NCBI GenBank assembly: GCA_937919125.1
Contig: CALFOB010000071.1
Span: 1 to 11,289 of the forward strand
Source: an uncultured Micrococcales bacterium
GTDB lineage: Bacteria; Actinomycetota; Actinomycetes; Actinomycetales; Microbacteriaceae
DNA: 11,289 nt
Reading direction: 5' to 3'
Part shown: piece by piece, positions 7,629-11,289 of the stretch
How the letters are laid out: the number at the start of each line of letters is the position of its first letter
Numbering within the stretch: position 1 is the stretch's first letter
Program-made: the position numbers and the translations under genes
The notes under the pieces: model-generated
Seen by the model: the letters and a program-made list of their open reading frames with translations, nothing else
What the model was told of the DNA's origin: nothing
The model's database searches: none

Positions 7629-9488
7629 TTGTCACCACGTGCCACCACTTCACTCGTGCCGGGTAAGACCAACCCTGAATTTATCCGCAATTTCTGCATT
7701 ATTGCCCACATTGACCACGGTAAATCAACCCTTGCTGACCGCATGCTTCAGCTAACCGGTGTAGTTGATGACCGATCTATGCGTGCCCAATACCTAGACC
7801 GTATGGACATCGAGCGTGAGCGTGGCATCACCATCAAGTCTCAGGCAGTAAGAATGCCTTGGGAGTTTGAAGGCAAAACCTATGCCATGAACATGATTGA
7901 TACACCTGGTCACGTTGACTTCACTTATGAGGTGAGCAGATCTCTTGCTGCTTGTGAAGGTGCAATTCTTTTGGTGGACGCTGCTCAAGGTATTGAAGCC
8001 CAAACACTAGCGAACCTTTATTTAGCTATTGAGAATGATCTTGAGATTATTCCTGTTCTAAACAAGATTGACCTTCCTGCAGCCCAGCCAGAAAAGTATG
8101 CAGAAGAACTTGCAAACCTTATTGGTGGAGACCCAGCAGACTGTCTTCGTGTTTCAGGTAAAACTGGTGTTGGTGTAGCTGAACTTCTTGATCGAATTGT
8201 TGGAAAGATTCCAGCTCCTGTTGGTGACCCTAATGCTCCAGCAAGAGCGATGATCTTTGACTCGGTCTATGACTCTTATAGAGGTGTTGTTACCTACGTT
8301 CGTATGGTTGATGGAAGCATGACTCCTCGTGAGCGAATCACCATGATGTCTACCAAAGCCGTTCACGAACTTTTGGAGATTGGTGTTTCTTCTCCTGAAC
8401 CAGAACCTACTAAAGGTTTAGGCGTTGGTGAAGTAGGTTACCTAATCACCGGTGTGAAGGATGTTCGTCAGTCCAAGGTTGGTGACACCGTTACTTCAGC
8501 AATGAAGCCAGCAACTGAAGCACTTAAAGGTTATTCAGAACCAAACCCGATGGTTTACTCCGGTATTTATCCAATTGATGGATCTGATTATCCAATCCTT
8601 CGTGAAGCATTAGACAAGTTGAAGCTAAGCGATGCTTCTTTGGTTTATGAACCAGAAACATCTGTCGCTCTTGGTTTTGGATTTAGATGTGGATTCCTTG
8701 GTCTATTGCACCTTGAAATTATTACTGAGCGTCTAGAGCGAGAGTTTGGACTTGATCTAATTGCCACAGCACCATCGGTAGTTTACGAAGTAACACTTGA
8801 AGACAAGAGACAGGTCACTGTTACTAACCCAAGTGAATACCCAGTTGGAAAGATTTCTAAGGTACTAGAGCCAATGGTTAGAGCAACACTGCTTTCTCCT
8901 AAGGATTATGTAGGAACCATCATGGAGCTATGTCAGTCAAGACGTGGTGTTCTGGTTGACATGCAGTACTTCGGAACAGATCGAGTTCAGCTTCGCTACA
9001 CAATGCCACTTGCAGAGATTGTCTTTGACTTCTTCGACAACCTAAAGTCAAGAACTCAAGGTTATGGATCTCTTGATTATGAAGAGTCCGGTTTAGCTGA
9101 GGGAGACCTAGTAAAGGTAGATATCCTTCTTCAGGGTGAACAGGTTGACGCATTTAGTGCGATTGTCCACAAGGACAAGGCTTATGCCTACGGTGTGATG
9201 ATGACCACCAAGCTTCGTGAACTTATTCCTAGACAGGCATTCGAAGTGCCTATCCAAGCAGCTATCGGTGCTCGTATCATCGCTCGTGAATCTATTCGTG
9301 CTTTTCGTAAGGACGTTTTGGCTAAGTGTTACGGTGGTGACATTAGCCGAAAGCGCAAGCTACTTGAGAAGCAAAAAGAAGGTAAGAAGCGTATGAAGAT
9401 GGTGGGACGAGTAGAAGTTCCGCAAGAAGCCTTCATTGCTGCTCTATCTTCTTCAAGTGAGAAAAAAGGCGAGAAGAAGGCTAAGTAA
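7629..9488 (+). CDS. lepA: Elongation factor 4 (LepA), ribosome-associated GTPase
   Basis: Translational GTPase related to EF-G that acts on the ribosome; it has been described as a back-translocase and as a factor in 30S biogenesis and initiation. The 619 residues are normal for actinobacterial LepA. Visible elements: the P-loop AHIDHGKST (26-34), switch I with RERGITIK (about 64-71), DTPGH (91-95), NKID (145-148), EF-G-like domains with the [16 protein letters not shown] segment, and the LepA-specific C-terminal domain with [20 protein letters not shown] and a basic tail rich in Lys and Glu. No EF-G domain IV is present, which separates it from EF-G. TTG 7629 is chosen because of the ribosome site and the MSPRA-type N-terminus. 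The stop TAA shares one base with the hemW ATG, so the two genes are likely co-translated. Confidence 0.97.
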   Translation: MSPRATTSLVPGKTNPEFIRNFCIIAHIDHGKSTLADRMLQLTGVVDDRSMRAQYLDRMDIERERGITIKSQAVRMPWEFEGKTYAMNMIDTPGHVDFTYEVSRSLAACEGAILLVDAAQGIEAQTLANLYLAIENDLEIIPVLNKIDLPAAQPEKYAEELANLIGGDPADCLRVSGKTGVGVAELLDRIVGKIPAPVGDPNAPARAMIFDSVYDSYRGVVTYVRMVDGSMTPRERITMMSTKAVHELLEIGVSSPEPEPTKGLGVGEVGYLITGVKDVRQSKVGDTVTSAMKPATEALKGYSEPNPMVYSGIYPIDGSDYPILREALDKLKLSDASLVYEPETSVALGFGFRCGFLGLLHLEIITERLEREFGLDLIATAPSVVYEVTLEDKRQVTVTNPSEYPVGKISKVLEPMVRATLLSPKDYVGTIMELCQSRRGVLVDMQYFGTDRVQLRYTMPLAEIVFDFFDNLKSRTQGYGSLDYEESGLAEGDLVKVDILLQGEQVDAFSAIVHKDKAYAYGVMMTTKLRELIPRQAFEVPIQAAIGARIIARESIRAFRKDVLAKCYGGDISRKRKLLEKQKEGKKRMKMVGRVEVPQEAFIAALSSSSEKKGEKKAK

Positions 9489-10717
9489 TGCCTCAATTTC
9501 CTAAAGGGGAAACTGCTCCAATTGATGGATCTATTCCTGAATCGGCTTTAGTAGATGCCGAGAGCAGAACATTTCACGCCTATGTCCACGTTCCTTATTG
9601 CGAAGTGAAGTGTGGCTACTGTGATTTCAATACCTACACAGCCGATGAAATCGGAACTTCAACTCAAGGAACATTCGCTAAGACTCTAATTAGTGAGATT
9701 GAGTTTGCTGAAAAGGCTCTAGAGAATTCCAAACTGCCCAAGCGTCCAATGACTTCAGTGTTCTTTGGTGGAGGAACACCAACACTTCTGCCAGTAACAG
9801 ATCTTATTGACATGCTAAACAAATTGAAGGACACCTTCGGTGTTGCTGAAGATGCAGACATTACAACAGAAGCGAATCCTGATTCTGTTGATGAGCAATA
9901 CATCAAAGAGCTGAAGGCAGGGGGATTCAACCGTATTTCTTTCGGTATGCAATCAGCGGTTCCTCAAGTTTTGAAGATTCTTGAGAGAACACATGATCCA
10001 GAGAATGTTGTGAAGGTTGTGAACTTTGCTAAAGCTGCTGGTTTGTTTACCAGTGTTGATCTAATCTACGGGTCACCTGGAGAGTCTCTTGAGGATTGGA
10101 AGCGAACTCTTGAAGCTGCCATTTCTTTGAACACAGATCACATCAGTGCTTATTCACTAATCGTCGAACCTGGTACCAAACTTGCTCGGCAAGTAAAGAG
10201 CGGTGAACTTATCCCTGCAACAGATGACATGCAGGCAGAGATGTATGAACTCAGCGAGAAATTACTCTCTGCTGCAGGCTTTGTGAATTATGAAGTGAGT
10301 AACTGGGCTAAATCAGTTGATCAACGTTCAGGTCACAACATGGCTTACTGGAAATCTATGGACTGGTGGGGTTTTGGTCCTGGTGCTCATTCACATGTTG
10401 GTGGAGTTCGTTGGTGGAATGTGAAGAACCCAGCAGCTTATGCAGATCGCATCAGAGCAGGACTATCTCCAGCTCTTGAACGAGAGATCATCGACCAAGA
10501 GAACAGAGCCATCGAGAAAGTCATGCTCGAAACTCGAATCAGTGATGGCATCTCTTTAGAGTGGATGAAATCTAAAGGATTTGCCGAGCCTAAGGTTGTC
10601 GCATCACTTATTGCAGAAGAGTTAGTCGAAGCGAAGGCAGCAATATCAGGAAAGATAATCCTCACCGCAAAGGGTCGTCTATTGGCTGATTATGTCGTGC
10701 TAAAACTTCTTGGCTAG
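9488..10717 (+). CDS. hemW: HemW-like radical SAM heme chaperone
   Basis: Radical SAM protein of the HemN/HemW family. HemW proteins bind heme and are proposed to deliver it to respiratory enzymes; many databases still call them oxygen-independent coproporphyrinogen III oxidase. The 409 residues show the 4Fe-4S cluster motif CEVKCGYC (C38, C42, C45), FFGGGTPTLL (GGGTP 94-98), EANPDSVDEQYI, NRISFGMQSA, DLIYGSPGES, HISAYSLIVEPGT and YEVSNWAK, then a HemN C-terminal domain (about 330-405). HemW rather than HemN is favoured by the CxxxCxxC motif without HemN's fourth cysteine two residues on (here CDF), by the length, and by the lepA neighbour. ATG 9488 overlaps the lepA stop as TAATG and is preceded by AGAAGG at 9475-9480 (7-base spacer). 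Actual heme transfer is inferred from the family. Confidence 0.9.
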   Translation: MPQFPKGETAPIDGSIPESALVDAESRTFHAYVHVPYCEVKCGYCDFNTYTADEIGTSTQGTFAKTLISEIEFAEKALENSKLPKRPMTSVFFGGGTPTLLPVTDLIDMLNKLKDTFGVAEDADITTEANPDSVDEQYIKELKAGGFNRISFGMQSAVPQVLKILERTHDPENVVKVVNFAKAAGLFTSVDLIYGSPGESLEDWKRTLEAAISLNTDHISAYSLIVEPGTKLARQVKSGELIPATDDMQAEMYELSEKLLSAAGFVNYEVSNWAKSVDQRSGHNMAYWKSMDWWGFGPGAHSHVGGVRWWNVKNPAAYADRIRAGLSPALEREIIDQENRAIEKVMLETRISDGISLEWMKSKGFAEPKVVASLIAEELVEAKAAISGKIILTAKGRLLADYVVLKLLG

Positions 10718-10740
10718 AAGATAATTGAAGAGAACAGATA

Positions 10741-10747
10741 AAAGGAG
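10741..10747 (+). promoter_or_regulatory. Strong ribosome binding site for the DUF4870 gene
   Basis: AAAGGAG lies 6 bases before TTG 10754. It is the strongest Shine-Dalgarno match noted in the window and decides the TTG start of the next gene. Confidence 0.85.
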
Positions 10748-10753
10748 TATCAA

Positions 10754-11254
10754 TTGGGTTATTGCGTATCGTGTGCCAAGGATGTCAAGGCTGCTAAGTT
10801 CTGTCCAACCTGTGGTCGTCAGCTACTTTCTAATGCAGATCTAAAGGCTGAAGTATCTGCCGCTGAAAAGGTAGCTCCACCAGTTCAGGGCAAGAGCAAC
10901 CTAGCAATGTGGGTTCACCTAGCACCACTTATCGCTGCTGTTGTAGCTATTTGGCTCACTGTTGTTGCATTCCTTCTATGGCTTCCAGGATTGCTTATTA
11001 GGAACTCGGCTACATCCACTGAGTTCGAGAAGCGTCACGCTACTGAATCGATGAATTTCCAGTTGACCATCTTGATCTTTACAGTTGTTGCTGTGGTCTT
11101 CAGCATTGCGACTCTTGGGATTGGTGTTCTAATTGTTGTGCCTGCATCAATTGCTGTAAGCATCGCAGCATTGATCTTCATGATTCTTGGAGCTGTAGCT
11201 GCCAATGAGGGCAGAGAGTTCAGATACCCACTATCTATCCGCTTCGTCAAGTAA
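10754..11254 (+). CDS. Zinc-ribbon plus DUF4870 (Tic20-like) membrane protein
   Basis: Small membrane protein of unknown function. The 166 residues begin with a short zinc ribbon (C4, C7, C17, C20; YCVSC...FCPTCG), followed by a polar linker and a DUF4870-type domain with about three to four hydrophobic segments. The domain shows the AMWVHLAPLIAA opening, a HATESMNFQLT motif between membrane segments, and an AANEGREFRYPLSIRFVK ending. These are typical of DUF4870, which is distantly related to Tic20-like proteins. TTG 10754 is chosen because of the strong AAAGGAG site and because it includes the first zinc cysteines. It sits 36 bases after hemW and, by the operator half-site downstream, probably just ahead of hrcA-dnaJ. 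No biochemical role can be assigned; the ribbon suggests a regulatory or protein-protein contact, which is speculative. Confidence 0.85.
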   Translation: MGYCVSCAKDVKAAKFCPTCGRQLLSNADLKAEVSAAEKVAPPVQGKSNLAMWVHLAPLIAAVVAIWLTVVAFLLWLPGLLIRNSATSTEFEKRHATESMNFQLTILIFTVVAVVFSIATLGIGVLIVVPASIAVSIAALIFMILGAVAANEGREFRYPLSIRFVK

Positions 11255-11256
11255 TA

Positions 11257-11265
11257 TTGGCACTC
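11257..11265 (+). promoter_or_regulatory. Probable left half of a CIRCE (HrcA) operator, cut by the contig end
   Basis: TTGGCACTC matches 8 of 9 positions of the CIRCE left arm TTAGCACTC. In the intact operator a 9-base spacer and the arm GAGTGC(T/C)AA would follow. Here the genomic sequence ends after 4 spacer bases (11266-11269), because adapter begins at 11270. The site starts three bases after the stop of the DUF4870 gene, where an hrcA-dnaJ promoter would lie in related genomes. A single half-site is limited evidence. Confidence 0.5.
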
Positions 11266-11269
11266 TAGG

Positions 11270-11289
11270 AGATCGGAAGAGCGTCGTGT
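11270..11289 (+). other. Illumina TruSeq adapter sequence (artefact)
   Basis: The terminal 20 bases, AGATCGGAAGAGCGTCGTGT, are identical to the start of the TruSeq read-through adapter. They are not genomic, so real sequence ends at about 11269. The first A could also be genomic or an A-tail. No gene call depends on these bases. Confidence 0.96.

Noticed and set aside
10720..10725. -10-like GATAAT ahead of the DUF4870 gene
   Set aside because: A five-of-six match to TATAAT, but no acceptable -35 box at 16-19 bases upstream; chance is likely in AT-rich spacer.
1..11269. CRISPR array, tRNA, insertion sequence, prophage or defence system
   Set aside because: No direct-repeat arrays, cloverleaf sequences, transposase motifs or defence domains were seen; nearly all sequence is explained by the listed genes.
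11275..11283. Right arm of CIRCE at the expected distance
   Set aside because: The bases there (GGAAGAGCG) belong to the adapter and do not match GAGTGC(T/C)AA; the true right arm is not in the window.

Overview
This window looks like an assembled contig from a streamlined, fairly low-GC member of the Actinomycetota, most likely a planktonic Microbacteriaceae-type lineage (Rhodoluna/Aquiluna-like). GC is roughly 45% judged by eye from a few lines. The family assignment rests on the gene order leuS - comEA - comEC - holA - rpsT - lepA - hemW - (DUF4870) and on actinobacterial protein features. It is an inference, not a database result. Genes are packed tightly: a 4-base TTGA overlap at comEA/comEC, a 9-base gap at comEC/holA, and TAATG overlaps at holA/MFS and lepA/hemW. 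Four of the eight genes whose start lies in the window begin with TTG or GTG.

Layout: positions 2-2122 hold the 3' part of leuS, whose N-terminal end with the HIGH motif lies off the contig. A 60-base gap leads to a DNA-uptake pair, comEA (2183-2773) and comEC (2770-4917). Next come holA (DNA polymerase III delta subunit, 4927-5907) and a CynX/NimT-type MFS transporter (5907-7085). A strong bidirectional terminator (7089-7114) separates this rightward block from rpsT, which is read leftward (7386-7126). A 242-base divergent spacer with three inverted repeats leads to lepA (7629-9488), hemW (9488-10717) and a small zinc-ribbon/DUF4870 membrane protein (10754-11254).

Two points stand out at the right end. 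The last 20 bases (11270-11289) match the Illumina TruSeq adapter, so they are not genomic. The 9 bases at 11257-11265 match one half of the HrcA operator CIRCE at 8 of 9 positions, just where the hrcA-dnaJ operon would be expected to begin. The adapter appears to have cut the operator in two.

Most genes are translation and replication housekeeping (LeuRS, S20, EF4/LepA, HolA), plus a heme-related radical SAM protein (HemW) and a natural-transformation DNA channel (ComEA/ComEC). I found no tRNA, CRISPR array, insertion sequence, prophage or recognisable new system. The accessory-looking elements are the MFS transporter and the DUF4870 protein.
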